From the NCBI GenBank assembly GCA_034675505.1, contig JAUCDD010000002.1, positions 24,119-88,118 on the forward strand: a stretch of 64,000 nucleotides of DNA. The letters run 5' to 3'. Position 1 is the stretch's first letter; the number at the start of each line of letters is the position of its first letter. The position numbers were made by a program, and so were the translations under genes. The DNA is from Melaminivora sp034675505 (lineage in GTDB: Bacteria > Pseudomonadota > Gammaproteobacteria > Burkholderiales > Burkholderiaceae_C). The notes under the pieces were generated by a model. It ran no database searches, had not been told where the DNA came from, and worked only from the letters and a program-made list of their open reading frames with translations. This document shows, piece after piece, positions 42,306 to 49,361 of the stretch.

Positions 42306-42337
42306 GCTGCAGCGCGGCTGCCGGCAGGCGGCGCCGC

Positions 42338-43564
42338 TCAGGAGGCCTTCACCAGCTTGCAGGTGCTCTTGGAAAGCGGCTTGAAGGCCTGGTCGCCCGG
42401 GATGGTGGACAGCACCTTGTAGTAGTCCCACGGGTACCTGGACTCCTCGGGCTTCTTGACCTCGACCAGGAACATGTCGTGCACCATGCGCCCGTCCTCG
42501 CGCACGCGGCCGTTTTGCGCGAACATGTCCTTCAGCTCCATGGTCTTGAGCTGCCTGGCCACGGCCAGGCCGTCGTCGGTGCCTGCGGCCTGCACCGCCT
42601 TCAGGTACTGCGTCACGGCCGAGTAGTCGCCCGCCTGCACCATCGAGGGCATCTTCTTCATCTTCTCGAAGTAGCGCCGCGCCCAGGTGCGCGTGGCGTC
42701 GTTGCGGTCCCAGTAGAAGCCGGTGGTGAACACCATGCCCTGGCCGAGCTTGAGCCCCAGCGCATGGATGTCGTTGATGAACATGATGCTCGGCACGATG
42801 GTCTGCTTCTTGTTGATGCCGAATTCGTTGGCCGCCTTGATGGTGTTCACGGTGTCCGCCGTGGCGTTGGCCAGGGCGATCACCGGCGCCCTGGACGACT
42901 GCGCCTGCAGCAGGAAGGACGAGAAGTCGCTGGCGTTCAGCGGGTGGTAGGTGCTGCCGACGATCTTGCCGCCGCCGGCCTGCACGAACTCGGTCAGGTT
43001 GGCCGTCATGGCCTTGCCGAAGGCGTAGTCCACGCCCAGGATGAACCACTCCTTCTTGCCCTGCGCCAGGATGCCCTGCGCGGCGCCGTTGGCCAGCGCG
43101 TAGCTGTCGTAGGTGTAGTGGATGGCGGTGGGCGCGCAGTGCTCGTTGGTCAGGATGTCCGAGGCGCCGCCGGTGTTCATGACCATCTTGTTTCGCTCGC
43201 GGGCCAGGTTGTTCACCGCCACCGCCACCGAGGTGTTGTTCAGGTTGATGATCAGGTCCACGCCGTCGCGGTCGAACCAGGTGCGCGCCAGCGTGGCGCC
43301 CACGTCGGCCTTGTTCTGGTGGTCGGCCCAGACGACCTCGATCTTCTTGCCGGCCACGGTGCCGCCGAAGTCCTCCACGGCCATCTTGGCCGACTCGACC
43401 GAGCCGCGCCCCGCCGTGTCGGCGTACAGGCCCGACATGTCGCTGAGCACGCCGATGCGCACCACGTCGTCGGAGATTTTTTGCGCGTTCGCGCCCCCGG
43501 CCACGCAGGCCAGGCTGGCGGCCAACGCAGTGGCCAGGCGTCGCCCCGCAATGGATTTTTGCAT
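42338..43564 (-). CDS. Branched-chain-amino-acid-type ABC transporter substrate-binding protein
   Basis: A 408-residue periplasmic binding protein of the Leu/Ile/Val (type I) fold. A signal peptide (MQKSIAGRRLATALAASLACVAGGANAQ, cleaving after ANA; given here by its ends) precedes VVRIGVLSDMSGLYADTAGRG. KIEVVWADHQNKADVGATLARTW (two parts) and WFILGVDYAFGKAMTANL are typical ligand-domain blocks. In Burkholderiales such proteins often bind aromatic or dicarboxylic acids, not amino acids. No permease or ATPase gene is adjacent, so it is an orphan, divergent from the DUF35/thiolase genes. Confidence 0.9.
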   Translation of the reverse strand: MQKSIAGRRLATALAASLACVAGGANAQKISDDVVRIGVLSDMSGLYADTAGRGSVESAKMAVEDFGGTVAGKKIEVVWADHQNKADVGATLARTWFDRDGVDLIINLNNTSVAVAVNNLARERNKMVMNTGGASDILTNEHCAPTAIHYTYDSYALANGAAQGILAQGKKEWFILGVDYAFGKAMTANLTEFVQAGGGKIVGSTYHPLNASDFSSFLLQAQSSRAPVIALANATADTVNTIKAANEFGINKKQTIVPSIMFINDIHALGLKLGQGMVFTTGFYWDRNDATRTWARRYFEKMKKMPSMVQAGDYSAVTQYLKAVQAAGTDDGLAVARQLKTMELKDMFAQNGRVREDGRMVHDMFLVEVKKPEESRYPWDYYKVLSTIPGDQAFKPLSKSTCKLVKAS

Positions 43565-43796
43565 CGAGTCGTCTCCTCTTGAGTGGTGCCAGGAACAAGG
43601 GCGGCAGGGCCCGGCGCCAACCGCCCAGCCGCAGCGCAGGCCATGCTAGGGGCGCCGGTGCGCGGCAGTCCATGCGCGGTTCTGGAAGGCGGGGTTGCGC
43701 TGCGGCGAACTCGGGGGCAACCCGCAGGGCCGCGAAGCCACCCTTTCACATTGGCTAATTGCGCCGCCCGGCCAAGCGGATGCATGCTCGGGCGCC

Positions 43797-44198
43797 ATGC
43801 ACATGACCGCGCACACCCACTACCAGGCCGAGCTGGACGCCGGCCGCTTCCGCATCCAGCAATGCGAGCACTGCAGCCGCCACGTCTTTCCGCCGCGCGA
43901 GCTGTGCCCGCACTGCGGCGCTGCGGCCCTGCACTGGACGGCGCCGCGCGGCGGCGGCGCCGTGTATTCCGCCTCCACCGTTGCGCGCAAGGCCGAGGCC
44001 GGCGGCAGCTACAACGTCGCGCTCATCGACCTGGACGAGGGCGTGCGCATGATGAGCCGCGTCGAGGGCCTGCCGCCCGAAAGCGTGCGCATCGGCCAGC
44101 GCGTGCAGGCGTTCATCGGCAGCAAGGACGGGCGCGGGCTGGTGCTGTTCGCGCCCACCGCCAGAGCGCAGCCGGCAGCGCAGGCAGGTGCGGCATGA
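43797..44198 (+). CDS. DUF35 zinc-ribbon/OB-fold acyl-CoA-associated protein
   Basis: A 133-residue protein with an N-terminal rubredoxin-like zinc ribbon (C23, C26, C37, C40 in QQCEHCSRHVFPPRELCPHC) and an OB-fold (about 50-120) with VYSASTVARKAEAGGSYNVALIDLDEG in parts. DUF35 proteins partner SCP2-type thiolases or hydratases and are thought to bind acyl-CoA. The stop overlaps the thiolase ATG (ATGA), so the two are translationally coupled. The ATG at 43797 is used; another lies two codons downstream. Confidence 0.88.
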   Translation: MHMTAHTHYQAELDAGRFRIQQCEHCSRHVFPPRELCPHCGAAALHWTAPRGGGAVYSASTVARKAEAGGSYNVALIDLDEGVRMMSRVEGLPPESVRIGQRVQAFIGSKDGRGLVLFAPTARAQPAAQAGAA

Positions 44199-45412
44199 GC
44201 GGCCATCGGCGCATCCCCCGATCCGGCCTGGACGCCGCGGCGGTGAACCGCCCCTTGCGCGGGCGCGCCGCCATCGCCGGCGCCGCCACCTATGGCTGCG
44301 GCGAGGCGCCGGGCATGGACGACATGGCGCTCCTGGTGCGCGCTGCGCAGGCGGCCGTGGCAGACGCCGGTCTCACCATGCAGGACATCGACGGCATCGC
44401 GACTTGCAGCGTCGGCGCCACCATGTGGGCCCTGCCGGTGATCGAGCATCTGGGCCTCAACCCCACCTACATCGACAGCACCATGCTGGGCGGCTCCAGC
44501 TTCATTGCCCACCTGCTGCCGGCCATGCGGGCGCTGGAGGCCGGGCAGTGCAAGGCCGTGCTGGTCTGCTACGGCAGCGCGCAGCGCAGCGCCACCTTCG
44601 GGCGCAAGGAGGTGCAGGCGGTGCGGCGCTTTCTCGATCCGCAGCCCTATGAGTTTCCGTACGAGCCGGTGCTGCCCGTCACGGCGTATGCGCTGGCGGC
44701 GGCGCGCCACATGCATGAGTTCGGCACCACGCGCGAGCAGCTGGCCGAGGTCGCCGTCGCCGCGCGCGCCTGGGCGCAGAAGAACCCCGAGGCCTTCATG
44801 CGCGACCCGTTGTCCATCGACGAGGTGCTCGCCGCGCGCATGGTCGCCAGCCCCTTGACGGTGCGCGACTGCTGCCTGGTGACTGACGGCGGCGGCGCCA
44901 TCGTGCTGACGCGCGCCGAGCGTGCGCGCGACCTGGCGCAACAGCCCGTCTACGTGCTGGGCAGCGCCACGGCCGTGTGGCACCGGCAGATCTCGTGCAT
45001 GCCCGACCTGACGACCACGGCCGCCGTGCAATCCGGCGCGCAGGCCTTTGCCATGGCGGGCCTCAAGGCCGCCGACATGGACATGGCGCAGGTGTACGAC
45101 GCCTTCACCATCAACACCCTCCTGTTCCTGGAAGACCTGGGTTTTTGCGCCAAGGGCGAGGGCGGGGCGTTCGTGGCAAACGGCGGCATCGCCCCGGGCG
45201 GGCGGCTGGCGGTCAACACCAACGGCGGCGGCTTGTCGTGCGTGCACCCGGGCATGTACGGCATCTTTGCCCTGATCGAGGCCGTGCGCCAGCTGCGCGG
45301 CGCGGCCGGGGCGCGGCAACTGGAACGCGCCCGCACGGCCGTGGTGCACGGCAACGGCGGCACGCTGTCGAGCCAGGCCACCGCCGTGCTCGGCACGGCC
45401 GACACGCTTTGA
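44195..45412 (+). CDS. SCP2-type thiolase family protein
   Basis: A 405-residue thiolase-superfamily enzyme of the SCP-x/lipid-transfer group. After a 25-residue leader come the thiolase-like N-domain (AAIAGAATYGCGEAPGMDDM; DIDGIATCSVGATMWALPVIEHL in parts) and the C-domain (DMAQVYDAFTINTLLFLEDLGFC). NTNGGGLSCVHPGMYG carries a conserved Cys-x-His, and VVHGNGGTLSSQATAVLG closes it. The canonical nucleophile Cys of degradative thiolases is replaced in the N-domain by a Gly/Ser-rich GGSSFIAHL, as is usual for this subgroup. The DUF35 partner overlaps upstream and a PaaI thioesterase follows, suggesting C-C cleavage or aldol chemistry on acyl-CoA. Confidence 0.87.
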   Translation: MSGHRRIPRSGLDAAAVNRPLRGRAAIAGAATYGCGEAPGMDDMALLVRAAQAAVADAGLTMQDIDGIATCSVGATMWALPVIEHLGLNPTYIDSTMLGGSSFIAHLLPAMRALEAGQCKAVLVCYGSAQRSATFGRKEVQAVRRFLDPQPYEFPYEPVLPVTAYALAAARHMHEFGTTREQLAEVAVAARAWAQKNPEAFMRDPLSIDEVLAARMVASPLTVRDCCLVTDGGGAIVLTRAERARDLAQQPVYVLGSATAVWHRQISCMPDLTTTAAVQSGAQAFAMAGLKAADMDMAQVYDAFTINTLLFLEDLGFCAKGEGGAFVANGGIAPGGRLAVNTNGGGLSCVHPGMYGIFALIEAVRQLRGAAGARQLERARTAVVHGNGGTLSSQATAVLGTADTL

Positions 45413-45429
45413 GCGCGCCCAGCAGCGCC

Positions 45430-45864
45430 ATGGCGCCTGGCGCCGAAGCAGCGCCCGAGCGCAGCGCCTTCATGCGCCTGATCGGCGCCGCGCAGGTGCC
45501 GGCGCCCGAGGGCAAGGTCTGGGTGCGCCTGCCCGAGCTGCGCGAGGAGCTGCTCAACCAGCTGCCCGCCGCGCACGGCGGCGTGGTCATGGCGCTGCTG
45601 GACTCGGTCATGTCGCGCGCCGCAGGCGAGCTGCCGGACGCGCCGTCCCGCACCGCCGTGACGGTGGAGATGACGAGCCGCTTCCACCGCCCCGCGCGCG
45701 GCGCGCTGCTGGCCGAGGGCTGGGTGGTGCATGCCACGCGCAGCCTGTGCAGTTGCGCGGGCCAGCTGCTCGACGCCGAGGGCAATGTGCTGGCCACCGG
45801 CAGCGGCACCTTCAAGTACTGGCTGGCGCCGACGACCTGGCAGCACAATGCTATAGAAAAATGA
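45430..45864 (+). CDS. PaaI-family hotdog thioesterase
   Basis: A 144-residue hotdog-fold thioesterase. NQLPAAHGGVVMALLDSVMSRAAG holds the family helix with its conserved His-Gly-Gly and the catalytic Asp. AVTVEMTSRFHRPARGALLAEG and SCAGQLLDAEGNVLATGSGTFKYW complete the fold. ATG 45430 is used, but a TTG at 45409, overlapping the thiolase stop, would add seven residues. The last codons (AIEK and the TGA) are supplied by a copy of the dispersed element. It probably releases CoA from an intermediate of this cluster. Confidence 0.86.
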   Translation: MAPGAEAAPERSAFMRLIGAAQVPAPEGKVWVRLPELREELLNQLPAAHGGVVMALLDSVMSRAAGELPDAPSRTAVTVEMTSRFHRPARGALLAEGWVVHATRSLCSCAGQLLDAEGNVLATGSGTFKYWLAPTTWQHNAIEK

Positions 45865-45915
45865 GCTGTATGCCGCCATCCCACGCCGGCTAGCGGCGCT
45901 TTTTGCTGAAAAACT
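45846..45915 (-). repeat. Dispersed element spanning the ends of two convergent genes
   Basis: Minus strand: TTTTCAGCAAAAAGCGCCGC, TAGCCGGCGTGG, a middle part, then ATACAGCTCATTTTTCTATAGC. Its TAG serves as stop of the minus-strand enoyl-CoA hydratase gene (45890), and its other end carries the TGA of the plus-strand thioesterase gene (45864). Confidence 0.7.
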
Positions 45916-46660
45916 CGCGTTCCATGCACTGCGCCGGCTCATCCGCCCCATAGCTCGCGCCAAAGGCCGCCACGCTCTCCTTGATGCCGCGCTCGAGGTG
46001 CGGCGCCTCCCACGCGCGCAGCAGCGCCTTTTGCGTGCGCAGGGCGCGCGGGCCGCAGGCCAGCAGCTCGGCCAGGGTGTGCTCGATGGCGGCGTCCAAT
46101 CCACCTTCCGCCGCCACGTCATTTACGAGACCCCAGCGCAGCGCCTTGTCGGCATCGATGGGCGCGCCGGTCAGCAGCAGCCAGCGCGCGTTCCCCTCGC
46201 CGATCAGGCGCGCCAGCAGGATGGCGTGGATGACCGACGGGATGCCGATGCGCACCTCGGGCATCGAAAAGCGCGCGTCGTGCGCGGCGATGCGCAAATC
46301 GCACGCGGCCGCCAGCTCCAGCCCGCCGCCCATGCACCAGCCGGCCATGCGGGCGATGGTGGGCGCGGGGAAGTCGCGCATCGCCTCGCACAAATCGCGC
46401 AGGCGGCTGATGAAGTCCACGGCGCTGTCAGGCTGAAGCGCTGCCAGCTCGTGGATGTTGGCGCCGCCTATGAGCGCCCGCTCGCCGCTGCCGCGCAGCA
46501 CCAGCGCGCGCACGTCGTCATTGCGCGCCAGGGTGCGCAGCGTGGCGGCCATGGCGCTGATGGTGCTGCTGTCCAGGATGTTCAGCGGCGTGCCGTTGGC
46601 AATCGCCAGCGTGGCGACGCCGCGGGGGTCGATGTCCAGGGTGTGGTGCTGCAAGGTCAT
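45890..46660 (-). CDS. Enoyl-CoA hydratase/isomerase family protein
   Basis: A 256-residue crotonase-fold enzyme. The oxyanion-hole and acid blocks are GERALIGGANIHELAAL (about 60-75) and FPAPTIARMAGWCMGGGLELAAACDLRIAA (in parts). FSMPEVRIGIPSVIHAILLARLIG follows, with the catalytic Glu of MPEVRIGIPS intact. The C-terminal EREFFSKKRR lies in a dispersed-element copy that provides its stop. It faces the PaaI gene and is downstream of the truncated LysR gene on the same strand, the likely regulator of this part of the cluster. Confidence 0.9.
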   Translation of the reverse strand: MTLQHHTLDIDPRGVATLAIANGTPLNILDSSTISAMAATLRTLARNDDVRALVLRGSGERALIGGANIHELAALQPDSAVDFISRLRDLCEAMRDFPAPTIARMAGWCMGGGLELAAACDLRIAAHDARFSMPEVRIGIPSVIHAILLARLIGEGNARWLLLTGAPIDADKALRWGLVNDVAAEGGLDAAIEHTLAELLACGPRALRTQKALLRAWEAPHLERGIKESVAAFGASYGADEPAQCMEREFFSKKRR

Positions 46661-46696
46661 GAAGGGCTCGTGTGTGAATCGGTGCCGGGTCTGGCT

Positions 46697-46804
46697 CCCT
46701 CGCCCCCTTGGGGGAGAGGGTGGGGTGAGGGGGTTGTGCAGGCGCTGCGGCTATTTCAGGCACCACCCTCACCCCAGCCCTCTCCCGCCAGCGGGAGAGG
46801 GGGA
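46697..46804. repeat. C/T-rich inverted repeat pair between LysR and enoyl-CoA hydratase genes
   Basis: CTCGCCCCCTTGGGGGAGAG then GGTGGGGTGAGGGGG, and 30 bases later ACCCTCACCCCAGCCCTCTC with CAGCGGGAGAGGGGG. This is the type of gene-end hairpin seen in many proteobacteria and related to the pairs at 18,258 to 37,462. Confidence 0.65.
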
Positions 46805-46811
46805 AATACCG

Positions 46812-46857
46812 CGGCAGCCGGCGGGGAATAACGACATACAGCTATCGAATAAGGAGC
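46812..46857 (+). repeat. Dispersed element, short copy 8
   Basis: GCAGCCGGCGGGG, a short middle, then ACATACAGCTATCGAATAAGG, 12 bases beyond the LysR stop. It shares the GCATACAGCT/ACATACAGCT part with the copy at 45846. This is the last copy before the seam. Confidence 0.5.
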
Positions 46858-46869
46858 GCTGGAGATGCC

Positions 46870-47236
46870 TCACGCCAGCGGCAGCCGCCCCTGCGCATCC
46901 GCCTCCAGCAATTGCACCAGCTCCTGCGCGAAGGCCGGCAGCGCCTGCAGGCTGCGCACGCAGATCAGCATCTCGCGCACCGACCACGCATCGGCCAGCG
47001 GCACGATGGCGATCTGCATGCTGGCAGCGTGGCGGCTGGCGGCCGATTCGGGCAGCACGCCCACGCCCACGCCGGCTTCGATCATGCGGCAGGCGGTCTC
47101 GAAGTTGCCGACCTGGATGCGCTGCTTGATGGGCCGGTGCAGCTGGTCGCTGGCCTGGCGCAGGAAGGCGTGGATGGCGCTGGATTCGTGCAGGCCGACG
47201 TGGTCCAGCTCCAGCGTGTCGGCAAAGGCGACTGGC
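46870..47236 (-). pseudogene. LysR-type regulator, C-terminal part only, cut at the seam
   Basis: The last 121 or so codons of a LysR-family effector-binding domain: FADTLELDHVGLHESSAIHA, RQASDQLHRPIKQRIQVGNF, ETACRMIEAGVGVGVLPESA, and a C-terminal VRSLQALPAFAQELVQLLEA. The DNA-binding HTH and first half of the effector domain (about 180 residues) are missing. The frame stops being LysR at about 47,236, where sequence of a different gene on the other strand begins. It would have regulated the adjacent enoyl-CoA hydratase and CoA cluster. Truncation coincides with the change of genome, so it is probably an assembly artefact, not decay. Confidence 0.85.
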
Positions 47237-47241
47237 GAGTT
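47228..47241. other. Seam between betaproteobacterial and alphaproteobacterial sequence
   Basis: Up to about 47,236 the minus strand encodes LysR; from 47,235 the plus strand encodes YbaK, both interrupted. The shared bases GGCGAG at the join could be a few bases of overlap. No insertion sequence, integrase, direct repeat or tRNA is present. All dispersed elements of the left part stop before it and all GTGGGATTTCATCCCAC palindromes start after it. Confidence 0.85.
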
Positions 47242-47648
47242 ACGAGTACGACCCCGAAGCGCCCCGCGTCGGGCTACAGGCGGCCGAGGCGCTGGGCGTG
47301 CCCCCGGCGCAGGTGTTCAAGACCCTGATGATCGAGGTCGACGGCAAACCGGCCTGCGCCATCCTGCCGTCCGATCAGGAATTGACGATGAAGCTGGCGG
47401 CGGCGGCTTTGGGCGGGAAGGCTGCCAAGATGATGCCGGTACCGGATGCGGAGCGGCGGACGGGCTACAAGGTCGGCGGCGTCAGCCCCTTCGGCCAGCG
47501 GTCGCGGGCGCCGGTGGTGCTGGACGACAGCGCGCTGGCCTTCGAGGCGATCTATGTGAACGGCGGCGCGCGCGGGTTGCAGGTGTTGATCGCGCCGGGC
47601 GAGATCTTGCGGGTGTTGGGGTGCAAGACGGCGGCCCTGACGCGGTGA
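47235..47648 (+). pseudogene. ybaK: YbaK/EbsC-type Cys-tRNA deacylase, N-terminus missing at the seam
   Basis: About 137 codons of a trans-editing deacylase that hydrolyses Cys-tRNA(Pro). The visible part begins SYEYDPEAPRVGLQAAEALG and continues PPAQVFKTLMIEVDGKPACA, with the conserved Lys of VFKTL. DQELTMKLAAAALGGKAAKM, then GYKVGGVSPFGQR and GGARGLQVLIAPGEILRVLG carry the other family positions. Only about 15-20 N-terminal residues are lacking. A GTG at 47298 could in principle start a shorter protein but would lose the conserved VGLQAAEALG helix. Broken by the seam. Confidence 0.85.
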
Positions 47649-47649
47649 G

Positions 47650-47985
47650 GGGGTAGGTGGGGTGAAACCCCACCCTACGGGGGCGCCCGGCCGCCCGCAC
47701 CGGGGTCCGCGACGGGGTGGGATGAAATCCCACCCTACAGGGTGCCGCGACAAGGGTAGGGTGGGATTTCATCCCACCTCCGCCCACGCCAAGGTGCGTG
47801 CAAGCACGCACCCTACGGGTCATTCCTCATCCACGACCCATTGTTGCGCGTGAAGAGCGCTGCCCGGCGTGCCGCCGGGCGGGACATTCCTGAATAGAGC
47901 CAAGGCAACCCAGCCCGAGGACCCGTAGGGTGGGATTTCATCCCACCACCGCAACGTCCCGTAGGGTGCGTGCTCGCACGCACCG
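47650..47985. repeat. Cluster of two palindrome types, alphaproteobacterial part
   Basis: This 345-base gap without a gene holds four copies of a GTGGGATTTCATCCCAC-type palindrome flanked by CCTAC or GTAGG (47653-47678, 47714-47738, 47754-47780, 47923-47947). It also has two GGTGCGTGC-(AA/TC)-GCACGCACC palindromes (47793-47817, 47959-47983). Both types recur at 57,003-57,282. They look like REP-type elements at gene ends; some could act as terminators between the converging ybaK and FAD-oxidase genes. Confidence 0.8.
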
Positions 47986-47993
47986 CCCGCGTC

Positions 47994-49361
47994 CTACCCC
48001 TCCTGCCCCAGCTTCCCCGGGTTCATGATCCCCTGCGGGTCGAGCGCCGCCTTGATCGCCTTCATCAGGTCGACCCCGCCCCCATGCTCGCGCCGCAGGT
48101 ATTTGAGCTTCGACACCCCCACCCCATGCTCGCCGGAAAACGTCCCGCCCATGTCCATCGTCCGCTGGTAAAGCCGCTCGGCCAGCCGGTCGGCGATGGC
48201 GTCTTCGCCCTCGTCCCCCGGCATGATCAGATAGCCGACGTGGAAATTCCCGTCCCCCACATGACCGATGATCTTGACCGGGAAGGGCGCGGTATCGGCC
48301 TCGCGCCGGGCCTCCAGCACCGCCTCGGCCAGCCGCGACACCGGCACACAGACATCGGTCGTGTAGGTCTTGCAGCCCGGGCGCAGCGACTGGTTGGAAT
48401 AGATCGTCTCGTGCCGCGCCTTCCAGAGCCGCGCCCGGTCCTCGGGCCGCGTCGACCAGGCGAAATCCGAGCCGCCGTTGTCCAGCGCCAACGCCTTCAC
48501 CGCCTCGGATTGCTCGGCGACCCAACGCTCGGACCCGTGGAACTCCAGAAACAGCGTCGGCGCGACCTTCAGCCCCAGCCCGGCGTGAGCATTGGCCGCC
48601 TTCACCGCCACCTCGTCGAGGAACTCGATCCTTGCCACCGGCAGGGCCGATTGCATGGTCTCGACCACCGTCTGCACCGCGCCCTCCATCGTCTCGAAAG
48701 CGCAGATGGCCGAGGCGGTGACCTCCGGGATCGGGTGCAGCCGGACGGTAACTTGCGTGATGATGCCCAGCGTCCCCTCGGCGCCCACAAACAACTTCGT
48801 CAGATCATAGCCGGTCGAGGATTTCTTGACCCGCCGCCCGGTCTCCACCACCTCGCCCGAGGCCGTGACGACGCGCAAGGCGATCACCGTCTCGCGCATC
48901 GTGCCGTAGCGGACCGCCGTGGTGCCGGAGGCGCGGGTCGAGGCCATGCCCCCCAGCGTCGCATCCGCACCGGGGTCGACGGTGAACATCAGCCCCCGGT
49001 CGCGCAGGTGCTCGTTCAACTGCTTCCGGGTCACGCCCGCCTCGACCACCGCGTCGAAATCGGCGTCGTGGACGGCGAGGATGCGGTTCATGCCCTTCAG
49101 ATCGAGGCTGATGCCGCCCTTCACCGGGATCGTATGCCCCTCCATCGATGAGCCGGCGCCGACCGCCACCACCGGCACGCCATGCTTCGCGCAGAGCTTC
49201 ACCGTCGTGACGACATCGGCCTCTTCGGTCGGGAAGACCACGGCCTCCGGGCGGTGGGCGGGAAGACGGCTCATGTCGTGGCCGTGGTGGTCGCGGACGG
49301 CCTCATTCAGCGAGACTATCTCGCCCAAAGCCTCGGTCAAGTCGGTCAGGAAGGGATTCAT
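47994..49361 (-). CDS. FAD-linked 2-hydroxyacid (D-lactate/glycolate-type) dehydrogenase
   Basis: A 455-residue PCMH-type flavoprotein of the GlcD/D-lactate dehydrogenase group. The FAD site is HRPEAVVFPTEEADVVTTVK, PVVAVGAGSSMEGHTIP, and TVDPGADATLGGMASTRASGTTAVRYGTMRE in parts. The C-terminal FAD-oxidase cap has GHVGDGNFHVGYL, SGEHGVGVSKLKYL and NPGKLGQEG, with the metal/catalytic His residues. Last gene of a four-gene operon; it overlaps the FMN enzyme by four bases (ATGA). Together they suggest oxidation of both stereoisomers of a 2-hydroxy acid. Confidence 0.9.
   Translation of the reverse strand: MNPFLTDLTEALGEIVSLNEAVRDHHGHDMSRLPAHRPEAVVFPTEEADVVTTVKLCAKHGVPVVAVGAGSSMEGHTIPVKGGISLDLKGMNRILAVHDADFDAVVEAGVTRKQLNEHLRDRGLMFTVDPGADATLGGMASTRASGTTAVRYGTMRETVIALRVVTASGEVVETGRRVKKSSTGYDLTKLFVGAEGTLGIITQVTVRLHPIPEVTASAICAFETMEGAVQTVVETMQSALPVARIEFLDEVAVKAANAHAGLGLKVAPTLFLEFHGSERWVAEQSEAVKALALDNGGSDFAWSTRPEDRARLWKARHETIYSNQSLRPGCKTYTTDVCVPVSRLAEAVLEARREADTAPFPVKIIGHVGDGNFHVGYLIMPGDEGEDAIADRLAERLYQRTMDMGGTFSGEHGVGVSKLKYLRREHGGGVDLMKAIKAALDPQGIMNPGKLGQEG

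Noticed and set aside
43583..44194. Extended upstream start for the SCP2-type thiolase
   Set aside because: The open frame extends 200 codons upstream but overlaps the DUF35 gene, which has clear zinc-ligand cysteines; ATG 44195 with the ATGA overlap is the sensible start.
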